From contig ML133387.1 in the NCBI GenBank assembly GCA_003864495.1, positions 2,796,781 to 2,860,780 of the forward strand: 64,000 bases of DNA, in the 5' to 3' direction. The stretch's first letter is position 1. The number at the start of each line of letters is the position of its first letter. The notes under the pieces are model-generated. The model saw nothing but the letters and a program-made list of their open reading frames with translations. It did not search any database and was not told the DNA's origin. Of this stretch, positions 12,901-25,048 are shown one piece after another. The position numbers and the translations under genes were made by a program. The stretch is from Nemopilema nomurai. Its lineage: Eukaryota > Cnidaria > Scyphozoa > Rhizostomeae > Rhizostomatidae.

Positions 12901-15900
12901 GTTCGAGAAAAAGGCAAAAAAGGAGAAAATAATCCGGTGATCCAAGGACATTGACAAACACTTGAACCTTATTGTGACTCCTGGTCGTGCCATAAAACTA
13001 GCAAGCTAAAAATGATGTGAAAGTTCTATAAGCTGCGTTCTCTTTCTGGGTTTAAGAATCCCCAAAAGCACGAACTGTTTTCACACGCCATGCATACAAC
13101 ACCGGTAAAGAAGGCACCAAATGCAAACCTTGCGGTTGATGTGCATGTAGGCCGGCAGGTCGTTAATTCGCATCGTGAAACTGCCGTCAGCAACGAGAGC
13201 GTGGCACCGGATGACGTCACCCCTGGCCGAAGCATCACCGCCGTCGCCGTGAATTGACCATTGCCGAACCGCAGAGCCGATGTCATCTTCTTTAGCAAAA
13301 CTAAATATATCTGCGAGAGGAAGAAGAATTACATATAACAACACCTTGAACGCGGTTAATTTGTCCTAGAATTGCAGCATTGGAGTTTGGAATGTTCTAG
13401 GGCTTTACACTGCACCGAAAAAAGCCAGCATCTCCATTCTTGCACACGCGATTCGATGCTTTTCACTGACAAACAGAGGCAGAACGGCCTAACAGAGGCA
13501 GGAATCAGTAAATGGAAGACTATGGCGATTCATCATCTTATTATTAATGAACTATGATAGGAAATAAGTCGATTAAAGGGGAAAGATGTTTGAAAAGGTC
13601 AAACTGAGTCATAAATCACATCGGGCTATTCCCGTTGCCCCATGACAACAGATTTTGTTGACTGGCAAAAAACCACAGGATCTTCTAGAATACTTTAATT
13701 TTCACCCAGAGCACAAAGATACACGCAAATAAATCTTCAAGAATCTCCAGGGTTAATCGGATTGAGGTTATAATCGTATAAGTTTATACTCAGTGAATCT
13801 CGAAACCATCGTTTAGAACATTTGCCCACTGCAATAAGCCAAACACTTTCGTGGCTTAAAATTGTCCTACAATTAATTTTTGGAAAAGAATATCGAGGAA
13901 ACCCAAATATTGCAAGACCTAACTTCGCGAATTTAATGACACAAAGAATTGGTATCATCGAAATGATAGGCGTCAAATTGTCCCCCGTCTTGTTGTTTGA
14001 AAGCGCCACTTACGTAGAAGAAAATCTCTAGTTGCACTGGCGTGAGAAAGATACGGGAAGAAACATATGGCAATTTTAAACATAGGGCCGAAGATATGAA
14101 AAGTTGGCGGATGAAACGCCGCACCGGCCTTGCGACAGACAACGAGAGAAAAAGTCTGGCCCACAGGGAGGCGTTCTCAGCCTTCTGGCCTTGCAGAAAA
14201 TAAGCAATTTAAATGCAAATTTGCTGCTGTTAAATCCGCAACAGCGAGGCTGATGACTAGAGGGGGATACCTGCAGGGCCACTGATAATCCGATGTCTCT
14301 CGCTGAAACAATATTCTAGAGCGAGCATCTCACTGCGGCTTTCTAGATCATCCATAATTCGTGCAGCGAAGCGAACGTCGTGGAGCGATAAGGTGCAACT
14401 AATCGCATCAATTGCAATTATTACCAAATGAACTGGGAACTCTTTTGGATTCCTTTTAGTAGATGTTTATATTTTGGAGGTTAGTACATGCTCTGATGAT
14501 CTGCTTTGCATTCTATATCTGTCTAATTGACAAAATTTCTAGCGATTTGATATCTCATACGAAGAGACACCCCCCCCTTGGTATTCCGATCTTCATTGCC
14601 TTTTTGAGCCACTTCAATGTATCTATGCGTCCAATTTCAGCAGGTTGAAAATGAACCGGAATGGTGAAAACAGCTAAGCTTGTTTGGGACCAGCGAAAAG
14701 TGGCCTGTCCGATCTTGCCTCCAGCAGGGCGTGACTTTGCTTATTCCTGCCAAGGCAACACTGAAAAGGACTTACCTGGTCTTGCATTACTTTCAGTTAA
14801 TGACGTCACTGACGAGGCCTTCTCGGTTTCTCCATGCTTTTGCTTGGGTTTTGAACTCTGCTTTTTTATTATGTACGGGATAGCGTCTGCTTTTAAGCTT
14901 TCAAACGACCTGACAGAAAGAAAAATGAATTTTCAACATACTATGAAATAAAAGACAGGGTTTCTTCAAAAGAGCGACAAAACTACCAGGCACTTTCAAG
15001 GAATGGTAGTGTTTCTGCTCTTCAGATTTGCAATTGTCTTTGATGTGATTGCTGGCATGAAAACCAAATCTACGTCTGTGAAAACTTCAAATTATTAAGT
15101 TAAAAAGATAAAAATTCAATCTTAACTTGATCTTTTGCACCAGTAACTGAAGGTAAGAAAATAATGTCAAAATTTCTTGAAGATCTCGATTTTGCATTTA
15201 TAAACAGAGATGGTTAACGTTTTTACAATCCCAAAATCTGAGCTATATTTTTAAATATCCTCCATTTAACAGTACTTTACTCGAGCTCGCCTCTCTAGTC
15301 AGTGGCACAAAAATTAATTTTTGCTGCTCTAGTTCTGGTCAAGTTGGAACTTCGAAAAAACCACAAAAACATCCGCTTAAACAAGCATCTTCTCTATGTA
15401 AACATGTACACCGTTGATGTGACGTTGAAATTAAAAATTAAATAGATGAACAAAGAAAAATTGAGCTTCAGAGGCCTTCCATGAGGCGAGACTTTGCTTC
15501 CTGGCATAAAGCATGGCTTTGGTATGCATAGTTTAGGTAATTGTATCTCGCAAAAGAAGTAGATCTCGGTATCCAAAATAACTCATTACTTCCTGCCAAG
15601 AAATTACATCGAAGTCAAGCGATGCAGGCCATAGTGGCTTGATCTCATTAGGGTATTATGGGTTCCATAGAAAGATGGCCACGTTTCTTGAAATTGTGTT
15701 TTAGGAACTTCATGCAGGCAAAAAACCACAAGCTGTATCAACAGATTTTAATTTGAGCGCTTGCTATTAAAACAAGGATCATGTTCTATCGACGTGAGGT
15801 TTTCTGCAGTTAAAACAATTTGGCAGAAACATGACATCTAACAGCAGGAACTGGCGAGATACAATTAAGTGAATAAGCGGAAGGTTGCAGTTTTCATGTT

Positions 15901-18900
15901 GTTGTTGTTGTTCTACATAGATGTTGTTGTTGTTGTCGTTGTTATTGTTTTAGAGTCGGAAAGTTCCTTTATCATATACGCTTTTTAAGTTGGGCCATGT
16001 CCTTTTTTATACTATTTCTTGGAATGAATGGAATGAAGCTGGTTGCAGCTAGGTTAGCCAAAGGACATTCCATGTTAACACTGAAAGGCATGCAGAAAGC
16101 AGATGATGGAACAAGTTTGGGAAACAATATGTCCGTATAGTTAAGATAAAGTGTTGACATATGTTCACCAATCAATGTTCTTTGATGAAACAATTTGACC
16201 AATAATTGAGGAAAAAAGCATGTTTAATAAAAACAAACAATGCTAATGGTCTAAAACCTAACATTAAACACCCAAAAGGACAAGGATCAAAGCGGTCAAG
16301 TATTGAAATGGTCAAGGGTCAAAACGGTCAAGGGTAACAACGGGATAGGGGTCAAAACGATCATGGGCCAAACCTGTATGGGTCAAAACGGTAAAGATTC
16401 AAAACGGTCAAGGGTCATTAGTTATAGACACTTGAAGGTCGAGGGAGATCGGTGGCCAAGCGATACCGAAATCATTTTAACTATTATGTACACTTAAGAC
16501 TGTTGGGTACGACAGTTAGTAAATGTGAACCCGGATTAAACTAAATTCGTAATTTTTTAGTCTGTTTTCAAAAGTAATTTAGTCTCAAGATCATTAAGCA
16601 CGTGACATGTCATCATTGTCAATAGCTGCTCAATAATAAATAACTGGCTGGAATGTGTCATTAGCAGGAATGATGACACGCATCTACATGCAGTTCACCA
16701 ATCATTGTTATCAATAGATTTAAAAAGGCGAAGATCTTCAAATGTGAAACATTTTTCAATGCACCGTTAGCATCACCCAAGAAGCGTCAAAAAGATCGTG
16801 GCGCACGCACGTACACGCTCTGGCTGAATCTTCCGCGTGCGAACGGTACAGGTGTGGTACATTACGTCATCGTGAGTGAAGTTTAGTATCCCAAGGCACT
16901 CGATTGATCTTAGTCAACCAGGTCAATCTCAAGTCCTGCCTAATCGCCATAGAATCGTTGGGCGGAGTCTGTAAATACTGCAGCGTATTTTGACAACGGA
17001 TGTCCAGTTTAACTTAAGCGACAAAATTGAATGTTACAACAGCGAAGATTGATCATTAAATAAACCTATTCACAGACGCTGCCGTTGTGCATGTAATAAT
17101 TTCATAAGCAGGATTTATGGTGACTACAAAGTTTCATTAAAATTGATACGATGCTGTTTGAGTGGAAGAGTAGATAATCACGGAATGCAAAATTAACCTT
17201 GAGATTCACCGAAAAGAGACCCGCACTAGCAAAAATAAGTAGTAGATAAGAAGCTGCAGATGATGCACATTAACGATGCCATTATAGCCACAATGTACAA
17301 TGCTTTTCAAACAAGGGTTGAAAAATAACCATTTCCGATAAGCAACATTATTCATGAGGATGGAAGATAGCCTCAAAGGAATAGATGACCAATATGATAC
17401 TTTATAAGTCCATAAAAGAGGGCTCAGAGACTCAAACCAATCTTCCAACAGTCTACAAATAACCAGCCATAATGACCTCAACATTTCTCGTTCCATGGTG
17501 CTAGCAGTTTGGATAAACTGAATAATTAACTGAAGAGCAGCTTTACTCTGACAGCAATTCAACATATTAGTACGTAAATACAAAATACCGCGTATAATAC
17601 CGTTAATATTATACCATATTAATGCCAGTAATACATGTATGCGGAATAGGTTTGAAGGTCAAACAACAACACAAATTAAGGAACTTCAAAGCACCTTGAT
17701 GATTATCAGGTGTAAGCGATTACGGTCAGGCCTAGTAAGTAAATAAAATATCGTACCTGTTTTCCACAATGAAGTCGATAAGCCACTTTTTCATAATGTA
17801 CATATGCGAATCCACAAGATTACTCTGTATAACCATTGAGGGGTGCCTAAAAGTTGAGAGCTCAAAACTTATAATACCTTTCCAAAAAACACCCTGAAAC
17901 ACCAATCTGAATCCCCAGAATACAAATCGGGAAAGAGATAAGATAGATGAGAAGCTCAGCTGATATTAGTCACTGGATTAAAACAGTTTGACCAAAGATT
18001 GGAGGCTTTTGAACCAGCTGGCAGTTGCTGTTCATGTATAAGAACAATGCAGGGGTGTCCAGAATCGAAGGGGATTTACGAAAAGATAAAATGAGTGCTA
18101 ATTCGAGAAAACGGGATGAAAGCTAAAAAGCACATCCCAAAAGAGGAGAGATATTAGGTTCAGTTTGAGTTGATCTGCAATGCGAAATTATAAAATCGCT
18201 TTGTGCTTGATTATATCGGAAACCCCATTGGAAACATACATAGAACACATTTAGTGTAATGTATACTAAGATAAAAATGATGAAACACAGCCTTCCAAGA
18301 AAGAAGAACATAAAAAACCAGAAATGCTATAAGCTCTGCTGACAATAAAACCTTGAGGAGGTAGCTGGGCCTGAAGGTTTGGTAGCTTACGGAAAGCCTT
18401 TGCGTTTTCGAAATCTTAAATCTAAGTTGTCCATTTGCGTGGTCGCGCATAACATAACCTGTTCTAGATACGCGACATGGTGAAATGCGACGAATCAGAT
18501 TAAATTCGGACCATTTTTAAGGTATCAGTTCAGAGAGGTCAATTTGAGAGGGGGGGGGGGGTTAAAGGGAACTTTTCAGCCTTGGATTTGCCGTCGACGT
18601 TATTTTGCAACGGCAGAGATTCAACATGGGACTATGAAGATAACTCGAACTTGAAAGTTCACTTGCCTCTCCAATAAACTCTTCTTAATGGAGATGCTGT
18701 CAACATCTAGATCAGCTTCATTGAGCATAAATAGGAGTCGATTTCCTTGACGGTCAACAGATATAAAGTCCTTCTGCCCTAAAACGAAACAACACGCCAA
18801 ATGCTCCTTCATTACCATATTCAAAAATTGACAGTGAACATTAGCGAGAAAAAACATCTGAATTACAACAATCAAATATCCTTCAGATCAACATTTTTTA

Positions 18901-21900
18901 TGATTAAAAAATGAGAACAAACTGAGGAGCAAATTGCAATGTAGCACCTCCAGGGCGACAGCTATCGTAGAAAGGTTGCAAAATTTCTGTTCAGAACGTA
19001 CGGTTTAAAGAGGATGAAAAAGCGGGTACAAGGAAATAGCTTTTAACATTACTAGTACACAAGGCTCTAAAAATACGACGCGGGAGAATGATGTAGTAGA
19101 TAGGAACCTTGCTCACTGTCCTTAGTACAAGCTTTATTGCCTTTGGTGGCTTCCTTTTCTTGTTGCATTTCGACACGTGGTGCGATCAAGGCCGTGAGCG
19201 TTGCATCATGGGCTCGGTGGACATCTGCCAACCGGTGAAATGGCGCGTTTGTAATTAAGTCACAACTCACTATTATGACGTCTGTCTACGACAAAAAGCG
19301 ACTAGCTAATTAAGAGCTCTCTCTCTTTCTACTCAGTACATAAACACACGTGACGATACTAGATGTGGGAGGAAATATTTGTTCTTGTCTTGCAAAGGAT
19401 TCCTTGGCGCTCTGCCACAGCCACTGGGAATTATGAGGGCGGATGAAATAGCTGTCGCAGTTTTCCAGGGGATGAATTTCACAAGTCTTCATTAAAGCAT
19501 CTAAATCACGCATGTTACAACACAGTATGCGTAGATAAATTAAAAAAAAAGATTCAAGCAAATGCAATTCTCGCTCAGCTGTAGTGAGAGCTTTCTGTCT
19601 GATAACAGACAGTGCACAGGTAAACTCTTATCAGCCTTTCTATTTGAAGACAAACCACTTTGGCAGGTCCGTGTGTCAAATCATATCAAAAACACAGAGG
19701 CTTTGGATGGTGTAGAACATTCTTAAAAATAGGACATATATCGCACCAAGGTTGTGGAATACTTTTTAATAATGTCAAAGAATTTCCCCAGCATATAATA
19801 AAGATTGCCTCCATGAACCCTTTTCAAAAATAATGCTTTAGAAAAACATAAGCTTTCTTTACATAAGCTTTATTTCTTTACATAATCATTTTAAATGTAA
19901 GGCAATTAATTTCAAAAGCGAAATATAGCTTCTTTCTGCCTCTTCACATATTTTCATGTAGCTTGCATGAAACTCATGTCCAATATTTTAATTTCATTTT
20001 CCAATGACATGAAAGAAATTCATACCATACCAAATTGGTCTTTCCCACACCAAATAGGTGTTCTTGTCCATGTTTTTGAGATTTGCAAACAAGCCAATAA
20101 GTGTATAAAATTTATTTGCACTGATGAAATAAATAAACAAGTGTTTTCGAGGCAATACAAACATGCACTAAAACTTTTACCATAGACAATAGGGACATAT
20201 TGAGACTGCCAGTAAGATGAGGCAGTATTTATTATTGGAGATTAATACCAATTTACAATCTTCTGATTAAAAAGCTTACCTCAATTATATCTTTGAGGAA
20301 TTTAAGTGACTCTGCAGTCCCCAGATCTTCTTCATCAGGTATTGTGATGAAATTCAACTTCAATTTTTTGTCACAGCAAGATTTCAATGCTTGGATGAAC
20401 ATGTTTTCCTTTGATTTCAATACAACAATACTAAATTCTAAAATAAAATTAAATGCATCTAAATATCAGGCCAATTAAAGTAAACTGGAACAAGAATGTA
20501 TTGTTTTTGCTAAAAAGTTGTCTACCTCAGAATCAGGGTTGAAGGACAGAATCTTTGCTTTTAAAAAAATTAGCAAGTGAAACAATGAAGTGAACAATGA
20601 AAAAATACCAAATGACCCTCTTTTATCATCTATTAATATTTCATTGTATCCTCCAACAACTTCTATAATAAACTTAAGATAACTCATCTTGATAGAGTAC
20701 TGTTATAGCTACATTTAGCTTGTAAGAAAAAAAGATAGATTACACATGGCAAATAAAGCTCTGCTTACAGCAATGCTGATTTTAAGGCAAATAGAATGTA
20801 CTTTGATTGAGTAAGTGACAGACTGACTCCTACTTTGTAGAAATTATACAAAAGAGATGCTTGGTGACCCTCAGCTTTCAATTATGTTGACTCCTAGCAT
20901 TAAGTAAGTTACTAAAATGTTTTTTTTAGCCAAGAAAATACCTGGTTCAAGTGTAACTGAAATTGTGCGGTTTGCTGTCAGTAAAATATTTAAACTAAGA
21001 GCAGTTATACTGCTTACATACATCATATATACATAACAAAAGGAGAATATTTTTGACTCTCCAGGCTTCAATGGTATTTAGGACTTGATTTTTACCAGCT
21101 GTCTGTGTTACTTATCAGCAGGAATAAAGATTCACTAACAAACTGGCTGGATTTATTAGCTTCTAGCATATAGACACAAGTTGTTGTAATCAGTTGCTGA
21201 CTGATTTGCTTGAAAAGGCTTTCTTTTTCTTGTTGCTTGGAACGATTGTAGACACTTTCTGCCATTTCAGTGAAAAAGCATAGATCTCAATGAATCATTT
21301 GTTCTGTTATGACTTACTAGAAAGACAGCAGCACAACAAGTAACTTCATGATTTTTGAAATATAGAAAAACAAATCTTTGCCAAAACTGAGAAGCTTGAC
21401 AAGCTTAATGACTTATTCATAACTCAGTTAAGAAGTAGACAGTTATATAAAAATTTTCTATTTCTTTTCCAATCATAACTGTCAGGAAATAAATCAGTAC
21501 AGTGCATCAGCTACTCTGAGCTGAAGCCAAGTTTCAACCAAACTTGCATCTGAAAACCAATTCCTTGGAAATATAGCGATAATAACTGTTTTATTGTATA
21601 ACACCCAATACAAAATTTACATAAAGATGTTCTCAAAAGATGAGTAGCTGAAAGTTTCCTGCTTAGTTGCATTAATTATTTTCAGAATTCACGAATTTTA
21701 AAGACAATTTCTTACGAACAAGGGAAAATCTGCAGATATTACGCTAGGCTTTTCTAGAAAATGTAGCGGCTTGTTTTCAAGGAACGTGTGGGGCAGGTTC
21801 TAAACTAACTTTCGTCCAATGAATTCATATCGAATATTGAACTCTATGCTTCCTATTGCCAAATACGCACTGTCTCTTAATATAAAATAGACACCTGAAA

Positions 21901-22081
21901 ACTGATAACATTATTGCACACACTTACCCTCAAATCCATGTTTTTGGAGGTTGTTTATTGGATACCAAATTAATGGGTAGTGACCAACAGGGAGCAATGC
22001 TTTGGGGAGATTTTCAGTAAGTGGATACATTTTTGAGCCACCTCCGGCGGCAAAAATAACGACTTGAAACTCGGGCACCAT
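9945..22081 (-). CDS. EIF2B3: Translation initiation factor eIF2B subunit gamma, 11 exons, complete
   Basis: Gamma subunit of eIF2B, the cytosolic guanine-nucleotide exchange factor for eIF2; gamma pairs with the catalytic epsilon subunit. Exons in gene order: 21928-22081, 20280-20437, 19117-19285, 18645-18778, 17757-17824, 14776-14909, 13129-13310, 11767-11850, 10700-10848, 10256-10350, 9945-9997. They sum to 1380 nt, i.e. 459 codons plus TGA, close to the 452 aa of the human protein, and all phases close. The N-terminal nucleotidyltransferase-like domain shows FAAGGGSKM, LPKALLPVGHYPLIWYPI, DEEDLGTAESL, VIIVSCDLIT and DRQGNRLLFMLNEADLD. The NLVDSHMYIMKKW segment precedes a linker. The C-terminal left-handed beta-helix has hexapeptide repeats (VGKDCVVGEGVSI, STIGKHCIIGSKVKITNSV, IQGSVICNNA). 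The start is the ATG at 22081, giving MVPEFQVV as in orthologues. Several donors are non-consensus (GTTATC after exon 4, GTTTGC after 7, GTTTGT after 8); exon 4 could instead end 12 nt earlier at CAA|GTGAAC. Intron 5 (2.8 kb) holds simple repeats. Confidence 0.96.
15897..15948 (+). repeat. (GTT)n microsatellite
   Basis: Two GTT runs, at about 15897-15912 and 15923-15948, are split by CTACATAGAT and decay into GTC/GTT/ATT. It lies in EIF2B3 intron 5. Confidence 0.9.
16281..16418 (+). repeat. Degenerate ~16-bp minisatellite (GGTCAAAACGGTCAAG-like)
   Basis: The motif GTCAAAACGGTCAAGG recurs imperfectly about nine times (for example at 16317, 16350, 16381 and 16397), with several one-to-four-base variants. 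It lies in EIF2B3 intron 5, about 330 bp from the GTT microsatellite. Confidence 0.8.
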
Positions 22082-25048
22082 TATTGCTACCTGCTTCACT
22101 TCAGTCTCCTACAATCAATAATATTTATTCGCTAAAACATGGCCATGTGTTAGGCCTTCGCCTATACAACTAATAATTCAGTTTCATTCTGAGGCTGTCC
22201 TCGATACCACGTGGACGTTAGAATGCTGTATAAACACAGATTCCTGAAACAGAAATGAACCGCATTTATAATTAGTTTACTTTAGGAAACAATATTGAGA
22301 CAAATAATAACAAAGAAACTGAAACGCATTTGATTACAGCTCTCTGTATTTCCTTGATAACTTATAATAATGATAACAATTATAATGATAACTTGATAAA
22401 AGTGTATAAAACATTTAGCATCTCTACTAATTGGGGACATTATTTACATACCATTAAAACGCCTAAATAATACATTCTTTTTTAAATTAACCTTATTGTA
22501 AAAATGAACATCAGAAAAACTCAAGAAAAGTAACAAATCCTACAGTGTTCACTGCATACGTTATCATTACGCAAGGCCTCAAGGTCTTATTCTCTAATAC
22601 AGTTGTGTGAATTATCAATACTTGAACTAGTTCTTTCTTTTTCATTTAATTTTGACCACAAAAAGGTTGCTAGTCACCTCAACGTATGCTCTCCATACTT
22701 ACCGATCATACTGAACGCTTCTAAGATAATGTAGTTTATTCGATATTTCAAATAAATCGTTAATGTACTTTGGACTTGTCATGTTTTACTTTAAACACCG
22801 TGATTGCAATATTGTGTAATCTTCGATTGTTTAGCATAAGCAACTTCCCGTGCCCATATAGTTCACTGCATGAACAATTTTTGGCGTAAAACACTGCTCT
22901 CGGTGCTTTCCCTTGAACTCCTTCCAGCTAACGTTCACATGAAGGCCAAACAGTATTAGAAACATAGCAGTTTTGTACAAAATCAACTTCGTTTAAGAAG
23001 GTATCAGATTGCGATGTCATTTTGGAATATATTCCATTATAATGGGCCAAATAAGAGGCCTTCTGGACAACCCCTGTTTGGTGCAATCCAGTCATCCCAC
23101 CTTAACCCGATTTTACTTAATCTCAACATAGGATCTTATCAGCAGTAGTGCCTCTTCAGAGTGACCGTAGCTTTTTAGTTTCTTTAGGAAAAATGGTGGA
23201 TGCATCGAATCAAATGCTTGCTTATATTAGTGGCAGGGACGTCCCGACTGGGGTGGGGGGTGTTGGGGGTGTCACACCCGTAAAATTCAGGTAAAACTTA
23301 TCCATAATCAGGTAAAATTCAAATCAGAAAGACTAAGGAGCAAATGAACCAAATTCAAAAGACATAGCAACCGTTTCTTTTTTACGTAGCAACAAATAGC
23401 TATGGCACACAAATAGAGTGTTAAAAATTAGCTCAGTTCTACGACTTTTGGCTGTTGGTCTATGACTACTCTGGTCATTGTTCAGCCAGTTTTCCTACCT
23501 TTCCGTGAGCATCTTGTTAAGTAATGACACGAATTGACAAATAATTATGACTGAGAGTCACTGAGACGATGACTAAGTGAACAATTATCACATTTGGCCT
23601 TTAATTAACATAAGGGATTTCACTAAGCATGCAAGCATTGGGCACAAGGCTTAAGAAAAAGGCTGCCTCTTCTGTTTTGGCTGGTTAAAGTGACAGTGGC
23701 ATGTGTTTTTTATCGGATCTACATATACTTCTTGGCTTAAAGGGTGATCCCATTGCCTGGAAAAATCGGAATTGCGATTCGGGAAAATTTATAACCATAG
23801 TCTTCGAGATAATTTAATATTTGAAGTTCAATGAAAATCGCTCACTGCTTGGCCTAATCAAACCATCAATGCAAAAGAAAAACCGAGTTCGACTATCGTT
23901 ACAAAAATTCTAGCCTCTTAATTATTCAAAGAGATCCAGAAAAATGCAGCCAACTATAGCAGGCAAAATTCAACCAATAAATAATTAAAATGCCCAGGGA
24001 AAAGATCAGGATTTATATCACCTGTAATTGTGTTTCTCTCAAGCATTGGAAACCCACGTTGGTTGTTCAAAACTGAGACTAACAGTTTCAGCAAAAGAGT
24101 GTCGCCGACAAAGCTTGCTATGGGAGTACGGCCCCCAAATCAAGTCCCATAAGGTGCGGCGTCTATTTTTTTACTCTATTTCAAAGAATTTTTCAATTCT
24201 TTATAATGGATCAAAAGGCAAGCTTCTTTTTGATCAATTAGCTTGATGAAATCTGAAATTTTGTAGCTTATAACTTGGGTTTTTTCAAGGTGGGAAAAAC
24301 TTGAGTTGCGATGTTGGGTTTATTGACCATAAAGGAGGCGGTTTCTTACAAGAATCGCACATGAGATGCTCCAACTGTTTCATTGTGGGTAATTACAACT
24401 GAAACTTAAAAGCAATTTGCCACTGGGCACTATGAAAAATCTTGCTATACAGTCTACTACTTGAACATTTTCTTGGCAACTACAAGACAAAATTCTGTTT
24501 TCCACTCAACGAAAAATCTACAATTGAATATTTCTTTGGTTGTTTGAGAAATCGATTGCTGACTGATGGGGGTAGAAGACGTTTTTTGACGATATTTTAG
24601 CAGCTGCGCTAACAACAAATCCTTTATTTCTGGTGTATCAAGCCAATAACAAATGACTCTTAACCATTGGATTGAGACGTTTTAACATTAAAACGGTCGT
24701 TTACTTTCCGGCAGCATCGATACACATGGCATAGATTTCGTTTGCTGAACATGCGACACACGAAACATAGAAGGAGAAATGGCGGACTTTGTTGTTCACG
24801 AAGCTCGTCAGGACAGCTGCACTGATCTACATAACAGCAAGCAGCCAGCGAGTGCATAGGGAGACGAGAGCTCGGGAAAATAGCGCGTCGGGCTGAACAA
24901 CCATCGACAGATGTCTTTTCTATGAATCTGCGATGAAGCTGGGCAGCTGCTACAAGAGCTCTTTAAAACGGTTGAATTTATCGTGAAATAAGTATCTGGA
25001 ACATATATGATTTATATGTTTGTTTTGTAGACAGGTTGTCGGTGAAGG
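22082..25048. other. Intergenic: EIF2B3 upstream flank and 5' flank of the 687-codon gene
   Basis: This lies between the divergently oriented EIF2B3 (minus) and the gene at 25049 (plus), so both promoters should be here. There is a GT/G-rich patch near 23249-23278. A pyrimidine-rich TTTTGTAG at 25023-25030, just before the downstream ATG, could be a 3' splice site for a 5' UTR exon. No coding exon was recognised. Confidence 0.55.

Noticed and set aside
15972..16202. 76-codon minus-strand ORF in EIF2B3 intron 5
   Set aside because: Considered as a transposon protein scrap, but no motif could be named.
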